Positions 20,757-31,620 of a DNA stretch of 64,000 nucleotides are shown in pieces. The DNA is from Saitoella complicata NRRL Y-17804. Its lineage: Eukaryota; Ascomycota; Saitoellomycetes; Saitoellales; Saitoellaceae. Made by a program: the position numbers and the translations under genes. The notes under the pieces were generated by a model that saw only the letters and a list, made by a program, of their open reading frames with translations, did not search any database and was not told the origin of the DNA. Every line of letters starts with the position of its first letter. The stretch's first letter is position 1. The stretch spans positions 36,315 to 100,314 of the forward strand of contig NW_017567008.1 of assembly GCF_001661265.1 (NCBI RefSeq). Reading direction: 5' to 3'.

Positions 20757-21605
20757 ATGATCCGTTCAATACGCCTCCCAATCCGTCAACTACGGCTACC
20801 AACAGCTGGCCTAGCTGCTACAGGCTCTAGATCATTCGCCTCAGCCGCGGCTCGGCGAGAAAGCTGTGCATGCGGCTCCAACACCCACCTAACCTACCCC
20901 GACTTTAAACTCCCCCTCAATACAACAACCCCCCTCTCCACAACCGGCCCCTCCCTCTGGCGCCACATCATCCTCGCCACCGGTCCCAAAACTCAAGACA
21001 CCTGGCCCCACAACCCCAACAAAGACCCTGACTCCATCGCCGGCGTATTGGAGAAAATGCAAAAAGAGCGTCCAGACGCACGAGAGAAACCAATCATGAT
21101 CGGGCTGGCTACGTTACCGAAGAGTACGGTGGAGGGGATGGAGAGGTTATGGGTGTTTCCGGAGGGTGTGTGTGTTGATGTTTCGAGTGCTGATGTGGAG
21201 AGCGGGCGGATCGATGTATGGCGACATCTCCTGAAACCCTCCGAGGAGCTGGAGGAGATGTTTGGGCCCGAGGAAGGAGAGGAGGGTGGAGTTATCCTGA
21301 TCTGTGGCCACACAGCCCGCGACCCCCGCTGCGCCCTCGCCGGCCCCATCCTCCTCTCCCAATTCCTCTCACCCACCTCACCCTCCTCCCAACTACCGCC
21401 AAATTGGAAAGTAGCGTTGACGACCCACGTCGGCGGCCACGCCTACGCTGGAAACGTCATCGTCTACTCCAGACACCCAAAGAGGGGTGTGTGGTATGGA
21501 CGGGTTACGCCGTGTGATGTTGAGGAGATTGTGGGGAGGACGGTTAGGGGTGGGGAGGTTGTTGAGAGGTTGCTGAGGGGGGTTGTGGAGGTTGAGGCAG
21601 GTTGA
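20757..21605 (+). CDS. AIM32: Aim32-like thioredoxin-fold [2Fe-2S] protein (sucrase/ferredoxin-like)
   Basis: 282 aa. The N-terminus (MIRSIRLPIRQLRLPTAGL, rich in Arg and Ser) looks like a mitochondrial presequence. The C-terminal domain has ICGHTARDPRCA and HVGGHAYAGNVIVY followed by WYGRVTPCDVEEIV. These are the Cys/His signatures of the Apd1/Aim32 family, which holds an Fe-S cluster through two Cys and two His. Aim32 acts in the mitochondrial matrix/intermembrane redox network. The last about 60 codons are nearly pure G/T at silent sites, and the 3' flank continues as a G-rich tract to about 21700. Confidence 0.85.
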   Translation: MIRSIRLPIRQLRLPTAGLAATGSRSFASAAARRESCACGSNTHLTYPDFKLPLNTTTPLSTTGPSLWRHIILATGPKTQDTWPHNPNKDPDSIAGVLEKMQKERPDAREKPIMIGLATLPKSTVEGMERLWVFPEGVCVDVSSADVESGRIDVWRHLLKPSEELEEMFGPEEGEEGGVILICGHTARDPRCALAGPILLSQFLSPTSPSSQLPPNWKVALTTHVGGHAYAGNVIVYSRHPKRGVWYGRVTPCDVEEIVGRTVRGGEVVERLLRGVVEVEAG

Positions 21606-21846
21606 GGCAGGTGGAGAGGGGGAGAAAGGAGAGGAGGAGGGAGGGGGGGGTGATGGAGAGGGGTTGAGGTCGGGTGACGGCGAAGGGAGAGGAGAAGGTG
21701 TACGACATTGGGTATGGTATTGAGTTAAGATAGCTCAACATAGTGCTAGCATAGCATCTAAAGTGACGTATAGGATAGACATAAAGCGCCCAAACGCTCG
21801 CTGATCTTCATCACCTGCAGCGCTGGGGAGGGGTACAAAAGAGAAA

Positions 21847-21965
21847 AGATACAGCACCCGAGTATTCCCAGCTGGTCTCCCACGCTAGTACTGACTGGGC
21901 CCTATGATGCTTAACTTAGGAGATCGGACGGGATCCTGTGCTTTCATCATGGTATGGCCGTATCT
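21847..21965 (-). rRNA. 5S rRNA gene, copy B
   Basis: 119 nt, identical by eye to copy A in the opposite orientation. A T4 run follows on the transcribed strand. It sits in the short spacer between the AIM32-like gene and the rhodanese gene, against their direction. Confidence 0.96.
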
Positions 21966-22103
21966 GGAAGTTAATGCAGATTTTACTTTATATACGCACG
22001 TTCCCATCGAAATATTCGAATCCGAGATCGACGTTCTATTTTTAGCACCGACACTCGGGCCCGAAAAGTTGGGTAACGTAGTCAACCCTCGCCATATGTA
22101 CCA

Positions 22104-23330
22104 ATGCCCGAACGAATACACGATGTAACTGCGTACACAGGACGAAGAGCACCAAAACACACGTCAGATGCGACATCATATCACTGCCCCTGCCTTCCAT
22201 CATCCGGCAAAGTCCTCCTGTTCTATCGGTACTTTGCGAACCCGCCTCGACATCCCTTCCTCGACTCCCGCCAATGTCTTGAACTGGCACGGTGGCATGA
22301 GGAGACGTGTACAGCGTTGAACTTGACGGGGAAGATCCGGATAGCAGGGGAGGGGTTCAATGTGACGGTTGCTGGGCGGGATGAGGAGGTTGAGGAGTAT
22401 GTTAAGCGGTGTTGTGCGCATCGGTCGTTTGCTGGATTGCGACTCGGATCTAAGGACGAAACGGAGAAGTACTTTAAGCCGACGCCGGGGTGTGCGCATG
22501 TCTTTGAGGAATTGAGCGTCAAGATCACTGATGAAGCCACACCTTTCAGTGTCACCTCTTATACACCCTCAGACTGGATCACTCCTCCGCCCGGGCCCGC
22601 CGAGGAGGAAGATCAATCACTAATAACCTATCTGTCTCCGCCCGCCTTCCACGCACTCCTCTCTTCTATTCCCTCCGACGAAAAAGACAAAATCCTCCTC
22701 GACACCCGAAACCACTACGAATCATCCCTCGGCCAGTTCACCACACCAACACTCGCCCCTCACCTCCCGCCCATCCGAAAATTCTCCTCACTTCCAGCAT
22801 ACCTTGAACCCGCCAAATCCACCTGGGAAGGAAAAGAGGTAATCACATACTGTACGGGTGGAATCAGATGCGAGAAGGCGGCGCGTTATATCGCGGATAC
22901 ATTACCGGTACGGCGGGTATACACTCTACATGGCGGAATTCAGTCCTATTTGACGTGGTTTTCGGAGCAGTTGAGGTTGGGGTTGGTTAAGCCTGAGCAC
23001 TCGGTATGGAAGGGGAGGAATTATGTGTTTGATGCACGGGGGAGTACGGGGATTGAGGGTGATGAAGGGCGAGTAGGCATGATTGGCAAATGCGGATTGT
23101 GTGGGAAGGAGGAGAGTGCGGAGGTTGTAGGGAAGTGTGCGGTGAAGGGGTGTCATCTCGTCGTGTTGGCATGTAAGCCGTGTGCGGAGGATAAAGCTGC
23201 TACAGGGAAGGACTGGGAGTGTTGCGGAGTGTGCGTCCGAATGACGGCCGAGGCAAGGAATGGGAAGAGAAAGGGACTTTGCACTTGCGAGCAGGCCCGT
23301 GTTTCTAGGCTTAACGAGAATAACCCTTGA
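22104..23330 (+). CDS. Rhodanese-domain protein, TrhO/TSTD2-like
   Basis: A 408-aa single-exon protein. The N-terminal third has LFYRYFANPP and KIRIAGEGFNVTVAG, as in the TrhO (YceA) N-terminal acylphosphatase-like module. The central rhodanese domain holds the catalytic loop YCTGGIRCEKAARY, with the essential Cys in CTGGIR. The C-terminus is a Cys-rich zinc-binding segment (CGLCGKEE...CKPC...CCGVC), as in eukaryotic TSTD2. Bacterial TrhO hydroxylates U34 of tRNA; the fungal role is inferred. The start is the first ATG of the frame. Confidence 0.85.
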   Translation: MPERIHDVTAYTGRRAPKHTSDATSYHCPCLPSSGKVLLFYRYFANPPRHPFLDSRQCLELARWHEETCTALNLTGKIRIAGEGFNVTVAGRDEEVEEYVKRCCAHRSFAGLRLGSKDETEKYFKPTPGCAHVFEELSVKITDEATPFSVTSYTPSDWITPPPGPAEEEDQSLITYLSPPAFHALLSSIPSDEKDKILLDTRNHYESSLGQFTTPTLAPHLPPIRKFSSLPAYLEPAKSTWEGKEVITYCTGGIRCEKAARYIADTLPVRRVYTLHGGIQSYLTWFSEQLRLGLVKPEHSVWKGRNYVFDARGSTGIEGDEGRVGMIGKCGLCGKEESAEVVGKCAVKGCHLVVLACKPCAEDKAATGKDWECCGVCVRMTAEARNGKRKGLCTCEQARVSRLNENNP

Positions 23331-23343
23331 TACCAGTATAGTG

Positions 23344-24803
23344 TCAGAATTTCCTCCACCCCTCACCACCGAGAGTCATGCCTTTGCTCTGCTCTTTCAG
23401 ATCTTCCCTCGCACTATATGCTCCACCACGAACCACATCTTCCCAGCTGGCTTTCCTCCACTTGCCCTTCGTCCCAGCAGTATTTGTCCAGGATGTGTCT
23501 GCGCGTGGAGTACAAGTTGCGATCCACACGTCCTGGTCAATCTCCACAAGTTCAAAAGACCGCGGCTCAACTTGACCATGGACTTGAACTTTCGCGCCAA
23601 TACCTGCTCTAACATTTACAAAACTGATGGCAGGGAGGTTGGTGACTAGGCCGGTTCCAGTCGCCTTCACATATGACTCTTTCAAGGCCCAGTGCCAGTA
23701 AAAGACTTTCAGCCTCTCCTTTGCATCCTTAACTGATTTGATATTGTTAAACTCGTCTTGCGAGAACACCTCCTGGAAGTCATCCAGCCACGAGTCGTCT
23801 TTGGGCATCTCCTTGAATCCTGGTGGAAACTGCGAGACAACAATATCAACACCAACCCGTCTCCCACCCTTAGTGTCACCGACTAGAGCGACATAGCCTT
23901 CTTGGTGTGAGATATTGTAGTCCACTGCCTTCATTTCCTTTGCATCAAGCCCACTTGCGTTCAAATCAATGGATGGACGACGACCTTCATCACGACTGAT
24001 CTTGACTTGTGAGATAGGGATGTGATACTGCGCCGCGAGGAAGTAGTGCTGAAGGAGAGCAGAGGCAAGTGCATGCTTCTGATCCTGTGGGAAGTGGTAT
24101 GACTGGATGTCTTCGTGTAGCGTCTTTGGGACCAGGAAGAGAGCTTTGTTGAACTGTAAGATACGCCTGTTAGCTTTCTTTCCATTCGGAAAAGCAGACT
24201 TCGCACCGATTCAGAGTCGTTCCAAATGGGACGGACGTCAATCCAGACCCGTACGCATCCGTCTCCGCTGCCGACAGCACCCGGTGCCTCCAAGACACCA
24301 CGCACGTCCTGCACGCCGCCTTCCTTCCCATAATGTTCAACAGCCCACCTTAGTACGCTCTTAATCTCTTCCAAACTCTTCTTTCTCAACCCCTCATACT
24401 TCTCCAACGCCTCCCCGGTCGGCATCGGCGAATTCGGATGTTTCTTCACATTCTCAATACCATCCACAAATCCCTTGGGATCCTCAAGCACCTCCCTCAA
24501 CATGGGATGCTTGATATCATCGTACCAACATCTCGCATTTTCGTAATCTCCTTCGATGCGGTGGAGGATTCCATGCCACCAGTCGCCGGTGAGTTCACCT
24601 TGCATGTGCCGGCAGAGGAAGTGCGCGGAGTAGAGGTCGTCGTTGAGGAGGTGAATGCCGATTTCGACACGGGGGTCAAGCTGGAGGGCGGAGATAGAGG
24701 CGCGGAGGGAGAGGGAGTAGGGGTGGGGTGGATGACATAAGGGTGGAGGTGGTGAGCGGCCGAGGAGGGTGGTGAGGATGTCGTCGAATGTGAGGCTCGC
24801 CAT
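23344..24803 (-). CDS. 4'-phosphopantetheinyl transferase fused to an N-terminal fungal domain
   Basis: Two exons (24207-24803, 23344-24153; 53-bp intron 24154-24206 with GCTAAC branch site and TTACAG) give 468 aa. Residues 1 to about 180 resemble a conserved uncharacterised fungal family (LHLLNDDLYSAHFL-type helix, HGILHRIEGDYENARCWY). From about residue 185 the protein is an Sfp/Lys5/NpgA-type PPTase: RVWIDVRPIWND, then VGVDIV (300-304; metal-binding Asp) and WALKESYVKATG (354-365; catalytic Glu and Lys). Such PPTases load phosphopantetheine on Lys2, polyketide and peptide synthetases. No in-frame ATG exists between the two parts. The start at 24803 is the first ATG; the frame extends upstream only from a GTG. 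A missed splice event separating two genes cannot be excluded. Confidence 0.8.
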
Positions 24804-25035
24804 CGCGTCGTCGTGATGCCTGAGGTTATGGACGATGGTACGCTGATCTTGGGAGTGAATCTGAATATGGGTTCCGTTGTGCGGAGTATTTGTGTCGTTC
24901 GAGTTTTCGATTTCCACTTTCCAGTGGTGACATCAAGACTTCGAATTTGCTTGTAACGTAGACATTGCGCCTTCCCAATTCGGCACATGCCATGCCATCC
25001 ACCTCATTCAATTAAGCTGCACCAAAAAAACAGCC

Positions 25036-25154
25036 AGATACGGCCATACCATGATGAAAGCACAGGATCCCGTCCGATCTCCTAAGTTAAGCATCATAGG
25101 GCCCAGTCAGTACTAGCGTGGGAGACCAGCTGGGAATACTCGGGTGCTGTATCT
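25036..25154 (+). rRNA. 5S rRNA gene, copy C
   Basis: 119 nt, matching copy A; a T4 run follows at 25154-25157. The 27 bp before it match those before copy E with one difference (see findings). Confidence 0.96.
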
Positions 25155-25596
25155 TTTGGCTTTTGCACTCCTCAGCTTTTTAGGTCTTGTTCTTGTTAGA
25201 AGTTGGTGGAAGCGGCTTAATTCATTTCCCGTTCACTGACGAAGACGTCCTTGTACTCCGAATCTTCCAATTGCGAGCGAGAGAAGTGTAGATGCCTATG
25301 AATCACGACGTACACGTGGCACGGTAACATGATCCTACTCGAATTTGGTCGACGGACTTGCAATTCAGCGAGCGGACGGCTTGTGAGAGACTCTGCACGG
25401 ACCAAGGCAGGTCTCGTATGAAGTCCAAGAAGCTTTTGATCAAGTTACAGGAGCACAAAGAGAGAGCGGATCGCGAACGAAGAAGTATGCATATGAATAT
25501 ATTCAGAGACAAAAAGGTATATACGCTACGTTAATCTTACATCCCCTCAAAACTTATCTTATTCCTTCACTCTTTCACAGACGAGCAGCAGACAAT
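25155..25596. other. 3' flank of formate dehydrogenase
   Basis: 442 bp with no recognised gene; probably the 3' UTR of the FDH gene and the 5S spacer. Confidence 0.5.
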
Positions 25597-26802
25597 CTAT
25601 TGCTTCTTCTTCTCACGCTGTCCGTAAGCCTTGGTAGCGTAATCACCCTTCTCCACGATAACATCAGGAGGGTTCTGCTCCTCGCCCTTGATGTACCTCT
25701 CAATGATGTCCTTCGTACCCTGCGCATACCTAATCTGCGCATCAAGGGTAGTACCAGAGTAGTGGGGTGTCATCGCGTTTCCTCCACCAAGGGGGTTACG
25801 CATCTTGCGCCAAGGGTGGTCCTTGGGAGCGGGCTGAGGGTACCACACATCACCACCGTATCCAGAGAGCTGGCCAGAGGCGAGAGCGTCAGCAATGTCG
25901 TTCTCGTTACAGATCGCACCACGGGCGGTGTTGACGAGGAATGCGCCCTTCTTCATGTGGGAGATGAGTTCCTTGTTGAACATTCCTTTGGTGGATTCGG
26001 AGAGGGGAGCGTTGATGGTAACGACGTCGCATTGGGAGAGCATCTCCTTCAAGTCGTTGATGCGGCGGCATCCAATCTCCTTCTCCTTCTGGGGGTCGAG
26101 GGCTTGGTAGTCGAAGTACAACAACTCCTTACAGTCGAAAGCCTTCAAACGACGGAGGACACGCTCACCGATACGGCCGATAGCAACGGTTCCGACGACC
26201 TTGTTCTCGAGGTCGAAGGCGCCGCGGGCGATCTCGGCGACGTTCCAGTTTCCGGCCATGACTTGCTCGTGGGCGGGGACGAAGTTGCGGACGAGGTTGA
26301 GGATGGTCATGACGACGTGCTCAGCGACTGAGACGACGTTGGAGCCCGTGACCTCAGCGACCAGGAGACCCTTCTCGTTGGCGGCGGTGAGGTCGACGTG
26401 GTCGGATCCGACACCAGCGGTGATACAGGCCTTGAGGTTCTTGGCCTTCTCGATACGCTCACGGGTGATGTAAGCGGGGTGGAAGGGGGTGGAGATAACG
26501 ATCTCGGCATCGACGATGTGCTTGTCGAGCTCAGAGTTGGCACCCTCCTTGTCGGAGGTAACGATGTACTCGTGACCCTGATCCTCGAGCCACTTGCGGA
26601 GACCGAGCTCGTTCTGGACAGTACCGAGGAGACGAGATTCCTCAACGGCGTGCTTACCGCCTTCGTAGAGAACTGCGAGAACCTTCATGTTGTTTGGAGT
26701 AGTAGTTGAGAAGTTGCGTGGGAGAGAGGATGTTGCTTGATGAGCAAGTTGAGAGACGGTGGGACGGGCAGCCCTATTTATGGTGGAAGCGATGCGGAAC
26801 AT
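25597..26802 (-). CDS. FDH1: NAD-dependent formate dehydrogenase
   Basis: 401 aa, single exon. It oxidises formate to CO2 with NAD+. The first about 38 residues ([16 protein letters not shown]...RNFSTTT) form a mitochondrial presequence. The mature enzyme could also start at the internal [11 protein letters not shown], giving a cytosolic form. D-2-hydroxyacid dehydrogenase signatures are present: the Rossmann loop [26 protein letters not shown] with the catalytic Arg region, and TPHYSGTT with the catalytic His. The usual first Gly of the dinucleotide loop is Ala here. The ATG at 26802 is the first; the longer frame starts with TTG. Two CGGATCA/TGATCCG sites lie upstream. Confidence 0.95.
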   Translation of the reverse strand: MFRIASTINRAARPTVSQLAHQATSSLPRNFSTTTPNNMKVLAVLYEGGKHAVEESRLLGTVQNELGLRKWLEDQGHEYIVTSDKEGANSELDKHIVDAEIVISTPFHPAYITRERIEKAKNLKACITAGVGSDHVDLTAANEKGLLVAEVTGSNVVSVAEHVVMTILNLVRNFVPAHEQVMAGNWNVAEIARGAFDLENKVVGTVAIGRIGERVLRRLKAFDCKELLYFDYQALDPQKEKEIGCRRINDLKEMLSQCDVVTINAPLSESTKGMFNKELISHMKKGAFLVNTARGAICNENDIADALASGQLSGYGGDVWYPQPAPKDHPWRKMRNPLGGGNAMTPHYSGTTLDAQIRYAQGTKDIIERYIKGEEQNPPDVIVEKGDYATKAYGQREKKKQ

Positions 26803-27637
26803 TGTGGATCGGATCAATTGGTTGCAGTGTGTAGAGGTTGTCAGGTGGTGAGGGGTAATGGAAGTGGACTTTCGGGGCGGAATAAATAGGCGGGAGAATC
26901 AATTGAGGAGAAGGGAGGTCTTGGAGGCGCGTGACGTAGCGCAACCTGATCCGCCATTCCGATTAAAACGCGGAAGAAGGTTAAGGGTTTGGGCTGGATC
27001 GGCACAGGAATTGCCGTGTACAAGTGGTTGCAACGGCCGTGCGACGGGGAACCTGGGCAGCTCGCGGAGGGCGAACGTCACTGGTTGCTTGCAGCCCGCG
27101 CGCCAACGCAAGGGAGCCTCTGATAGGCAGAGGATAGGAGAATTCACACGACAAGCCTACAGCTGCTTTGAACAATCCTCCTTGTCGTACGAATCCTCAG
27201 TCGCAATCCTCTCGCTCCCTTCTGCCCCTCGTATGCCTCATCTCCTTATTCACGATCAGCACAATGGCCCACGACAGCCGCGATCACCCCACCCTTCATC
27301 TCCTCATCCCTCGCCTCCCTCCCTTGATCCGATATCTCCCTCACCAGCAAATCATCCGTATCGCATTCCTAGAAAGAGGTATCCTGGTTTCACCGTTAAT
27401 TTCACCTCCAGGTGGCGTGGAGGAGGGGGCGAGCCTTGGAGCACCTAGGAGGGGCAGGGTGGGGCCCCAAGTGGAGCACCCCAGCGGTGCCCCACTTTGA
27501 CGGGGGATTTGGGCATGCCCCGCTGGGACATGTGTCAGAGGTAGCGACGTCGAGAAGGATAAGGCGATGAGGCACCCAACGATTATCAGAAGGTAAAAGA
27601 AAGAAAGGAGAAGGAGAAGGAGAGGAGCAGAGTAAGA
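26803..27637. other. FDH upstream region, GC-rich
   Basis: No conserved coding sequence is seen. It includes TGATCCG sites (26810-26816 inverted, 26947-26953) and a GC-rich hairpin at 27469-27497. Confidence 0.4.
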
Positions 27638-28222
27638 ATGCAATTGACGTCACGGACTACAGATCACGATGTCCCTCGACCTCGTCCCCGTCTACCCACC
27701 CTACGTGACAACCCCCGCTCATCTCTTCCCAGTGATCGACACGTCAGTTACCCACCCCTCGGGCCATTCCCCAACCCACGCCATCGCCTCCAGCTGTCTC
27801 ATGATCCATCAACCCCATGCCCATCTCAATCGGTTATGGCATCTCTCATCCTTTTCGACATGATCATCAACCCTTACGCGTACACTTCCCCACCTCGAAA
27901 AATTCCCTTTGACGCTGATCCACGAACTGTTGACGTGTCATGCCATGGCGGAGAGGTCCGTGTGTTCCATTCCACCGCAATGGCCGACTTATCCGACTTT
28001 CCCGCTCGTTACGAGTTTCTGTATCGCGGCTGGCGTGAAACATCGGCATGGAGGTCACGTAAAGTGGTGAGACCAGTGTTAAAGATTGACAACGAGAATA
28101 CTCCACAGTCATGGGGCTTGAGGAGGACTGGGAGGCATGATTGGAGGGGTGACCCCGCTCGAGCTCTGGTGCTGTGCTTCAGGATCACGTTGGTTCTCCA
28201 GAAGGGATGTCTAGTTCTATGA
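27638..28222 (+). CDS. Doubtful hypothetical ORF
   Basis: A 194-codon ATG-initiated frame with no recognised domain. The first third is Pro/Arg-rich; the rest is mixed and soluble. An exact TGACGTCA palindrome lies inside its first codons (27646-27653), which would suit a promoter better than a coding region. Codon use lacks the patterns of neighbouring genes. Treat it as possible but unsupported. Confidence 0.2.
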   Translation: MQLTSRTTDHDVPRPRPRLPTLRDNPRSSLPSDRHVSYPPLGPFPNPRHRLQLSHDPSTPCPSQSVMASLILFDMIINPYAYTSPPRKIPFDADPRTVDVSCHGGEVRVFHSTAMADLSDFPARYEFLYRGWRETSAWRSRKVVRPVLKIDNENTPQSWGLRRTGRHDWRGDPARALVLCFRITLVLQKGCLVL

Positions 28223-28961
28223 TCGCCGTGACGTATCACCTCCTGATACATAGCTTCCCGTGATCACATACAGGCCTGCACTGGTGAGGTTGGGAGAGAG
28301 TATGGGATTCGAAGTGCAGAGTCCGTACGGTTCGGTATTCACGTCCTCAAGAAGCAGGTAGGAGGAGCGACGCAATCTTGTAGATGCGATTTCCAATCGT
28401 AGTAACAGTAACTTCGAATTGGTCTGTGCTCTTTATCTCCTACTTAAAGCGTTGACAAGTGTCTCTTCAAAATCTCTCAGGTCAAGTAGCTATGCCACAC
28501 GTTTGCGGCTAACCTTAAGGTTGACGATGATCGGACAGCTACAGACTTTTGAGTATGAAACGCAACGAGTGGATTTACTACGATGGGTTCCAGTGCGTTG
28601 AGCGTGTTCTTGGGCACCATTTCCGGCAATGAGCAAGTGCCCACCGGCTCATCGAGCTCGAGGACGCGTGGGAATAACATGCCAAGATACGACGAGGGTT
28701 TGAGACCGAGGAAGAGAAGTTCTGAGCCGGTGCAGCTCTTAGAGAGTCAGCACAACGGTATAATTGCTTTACTGTGCAAGATGCTCTGCGTTTCGATTGT
28801 CGTGAGCCCCCTTGCCCTTCCCTACTGCTGGAGCGGCCCGTCTCGAGCACGAACGCCCATGAATGTGACAACCACGACAAACGTGAATCCATTAGAAATT
28901 TCTGCTTCGTTCTGGTGTGTCAATTGTCTTTGAGTAAGCTACAATCGGAGCAGAAACGAAA
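28223..28961. other. Gene-free spacer
   Basis: 739 bp between the doubtful ORF and 5S copy D. Open frames here are short and without motifs. Confidence 0.4.
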
Positions 28962-29080
28962 AGATACAGCACCCGAGTATTCCCAGCTGGTCTCCCACGC
29001 TAGTACTGACTGGGCCCTATGATGCTTAACTTAGGAGATCGGACGGGATCCTGTGCTTTCATCATGGTATGGCCGTATCT
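28962..29080 (-). rRNA. 5S rRNA gene, copy D
   Basis: 119 nt, matching copy A. A T4 run follows on the transcribed strand. Confidence 0.96.
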
Positions 29081-29193
29081 GACAGTATGTCCAAAATAAC
29101 ATAAACAAACACGTATTTACCATCGTATCCAGACGTTCCGTCTCACGGTATATAAGGTATCCGCCTCTATGTACATACATCCACTTCGACCTA

Positions 29194-30515
29194 TCACAAC
29201 CTTGCCTTCTTCGCCCGATCCCGCCACTTCATCTTCTTAGGTTCCCATTCCCTACTCTGCCTCGTATCCAAAAACCTCGGAAACGTACCTCTCCCCGTCA
29301 CCCCCGGGGAACCGCTGCTTGAGCTCCTTCACAAACTGCTCATCTGTGAAGCCCAGACCATTATCCCTGACGCGCAACTTCTGCTTCAAAACCTCCTGCA
29401 CAACTTTAAGGAACTTTTCCTTGCCTTTGTGCTCTGCAAGTGGTTTAATTTCGATAAGTTGGCCTGTCGGAACGTGCAAGAGTTTATACTTCCGACCTGG
29501 CTTCCCCTTTGTATCGAGCAAAGCGTAGGTCGCTAGTTGTAAGACATGCTCCGTACGCAATGTGTCCGTCCACTTCAACTCAAACACGGTATTGTAATCG
29601 ATTGCATCAACCCTTCCACGAACCGGCTGATCCTGATCACCCGCGGGCACACGATCCTGAATACGCACCTCATACCTGGTCTGATCGCCCAAGTGATGGC
29701 GTAAACTTCTCATGCCCTCCGTGAAGTATTCTTCCGTCAACCAGTTATACCGGTTCCGCGGGAGCGACACTAACTTGGTCACGTACAAAGATTGTAACGA
29801 GTTCGCCACGTTTGCCAAGGATGAAGAGTCACCAAGCGACATATATGCCGGATCAAGCTTCTGAAACCCATCTTCTGCCAATCCCCGTCCTCCTCTGAAG
29901 CCTTTTGGAATCCTCCAGGACGTTCTGGAGGTGATATCCGCAACCCCTTCCTCCAATCCATTCGGTAGCCTTTTACTGGTATCAGGCCGTACGCGATACA
30001 TTCTCGCCGGCCTCTCCAATACACACTCAAAGAAACTCAACATCAAACTTGTCCGGGACGTTTCTTGTCAAGACCGTTCCCGCGCCATCCACTTTTTCCT
30101 TTTCGTATGAGTTCTTCCTCCTCAGCGCCAATTGCTGATCTTCTTGTTCCACCTCCGTAGCGCTTCAACGCGACAACCTCACGATACTTCTTCAACTCCT
30201 TCCTTGTCCGGTCTCGTCCCGCATGCGGCAGAAACCTTCTGGAAAGGTTCTTTGTGATGGTGTATCAAAGTCAAAAACTTCTTTACTCGAGTCGCGCCAA
30301 CATACTGCACGTTCGTACATGCTTCGTGGTACTTATGCCCAGTCCTGTCGAAAAACTGGTTGAAGTAACTCTCGTCGAAACTAAAATCAATCGCCGCGTC
30401 GCGCTCGATTCCCTTCACCTGAAGGTACGACACAAACAAGATCTTACCATCCGAGACACCTGGCGGAACTTCCTGCCCATCCGTAGATGGGACAGATACC
30501 GCAATCGTTCAAAGA
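29194..30515 (-). pseudogene. Decayed C-terminal part of an SF1 helicase with PD-(D/E)XK nuclease
   Basis: Reading the minus strand from about 30515, the first part resembles UvrD-like motifs V (QVKGIERD) and VI (QYVGATRVKKFLTLI). The frame then shifts by one near 30255 into a basic segment (RKELKKYREVVALKRYGG), shifts back near 30050, and continues through a nuclease-like domain (GRVDAIDYNTVFELKW...EHVLQLATYALL, residues in RecB-type order). A third shift near 29310, in a C4G5 run, is needed to reach a natural-looking basic C-terminus (WEPKKMKWRDRAKK) ending at a TGA at 29194-29196. No helicase motifs I-IV lie upstream. I read this as a truncated, multiply frameshifted relic. A 264-codon frame at 29252-30046 could still be expressed. 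Confidence 0.55.
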
Positions 30516-30774
30516 GCGAGAACGTCGTAATGGAACAACAGAGAGGAAGAAGTAGTAGTAGAAGCAGAAGCAACAAAGTACATCTCATTCAATTAAGAAA
30601 AAAGCATAAACCTAACCCGTCCCATACAAACACCGGCTCAAAAGAAAGAGGAAAAAACCCGACACAACGACGCTCAACGTAAACGCTTGCTCAAAACAGA
30701 CTTCAAGTCTAGTCATACACTTCCCTTCTTGATCTCCTTTTCATGCAATACAACTCGTCCGAGCGGAAAAGAGG

Positions 30775-31620
30775 TTACACACGGTCCTCGACCATGGGCT
30801 CACCACGAGCACCACCAGTCAAACCACCGGCACCGCCACCGAGGTGGTGGGGGAGCTTGTTGGCGGCACCACCGTTGGCCTCGACCTTAGGGGTCTCACC
30901 GACGAAGGTCTGGCAGACGGCACCACGGCCTTCAACGGAACCACCAGCGGCGCGGAACTCCTCCATGGTCATCGTAGGCTGGACAGTAGGCTTGTGACTG
31001 TCCCAGATTATTAGCATACATTCGATGAAGATGAGAAGAGAAAACCGGGTAAGACGTACACAATAGGAGCCTCAGTGATGTGCTCGTGGATAGGCACAGT
31101 AGTATGCACAACTTTGGACTGAACAACCTCCCTCTCGATCACAGGCTGAATAACCTCCTGAACATGGTGGTGGACGTGCTCGGTGGCGACAGCGCCCTTG
31201 TTGACCTCGACACGCTGGGTGGGGAGAACGGTGCGCTCATCGTGGAAAGCGGCAGACTGAGCCTCGAGAGCACGAGCGGCTTCGGGGGCCATCTCGGCCG
31301 CGACACGGCGCTCGGTTACGGGGACGACGTTGTGGACGTGCTCCTCGGCCATAACCTGGCGGTCAGCGATGGGCCTGTAGGTCAATAGTTAGCATATAAT
31401 TCCGGCGCGAAATCGGGGATGAATGCGGGAGAAAAACGTACTGGACGCGTTGCTGGTAGTGAGTAATGTGCCTCTCACGGTCAATAGCCTCCGTAACCTC
31501 CTCCCTCTCGTTGGCCTGAACGACCTCGTGAACAACGGCGGGCTTGACCTCCTCGCAGACATCAGTGGTGTCGCGCTGGCCCTGGACGAACTGAGCGGCA
31601 GTGTTGGAGATGGAAGACAT
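30775..31620 (-). CDS. Small hydrophilic stress/allergen-like protein
   Basis: Three exons (31442-31620, 31060-31374, 30775-30997; introns 67 and 62 bp with GTACGT donors) give 238 aa. The protein is charged, without membrane segments or Cys pairs. It carries repeated short modules of the type HEVVQANEREEVTEAIDRERHITH, ending in HHxQ or VQP patches. It belongs to the widespread fungal family often labelled putative allergen, abundant in conidia or stressed cells; no biochemical role is known. Its C-terminus is Gly-rich. A perfect CRE palindrome lies 159 bp upstream. The next gene on the same strand shares the module. Confidence 0.75.

Noticed and set aside
21904-22128. Repeated peptides starting MMLNLGDRTGSCAFIMVWPY (also at 51083 and 61504)
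   Set aside because: They are translations of the antisense of 5S rRNA genes, not a protein family.
29252-30046. Intact 264-aa exonuclease gene
   Set aside because: Coding similarity continues beyond both ends in shifted frames, so a relic is more likely; kept as a caveat.
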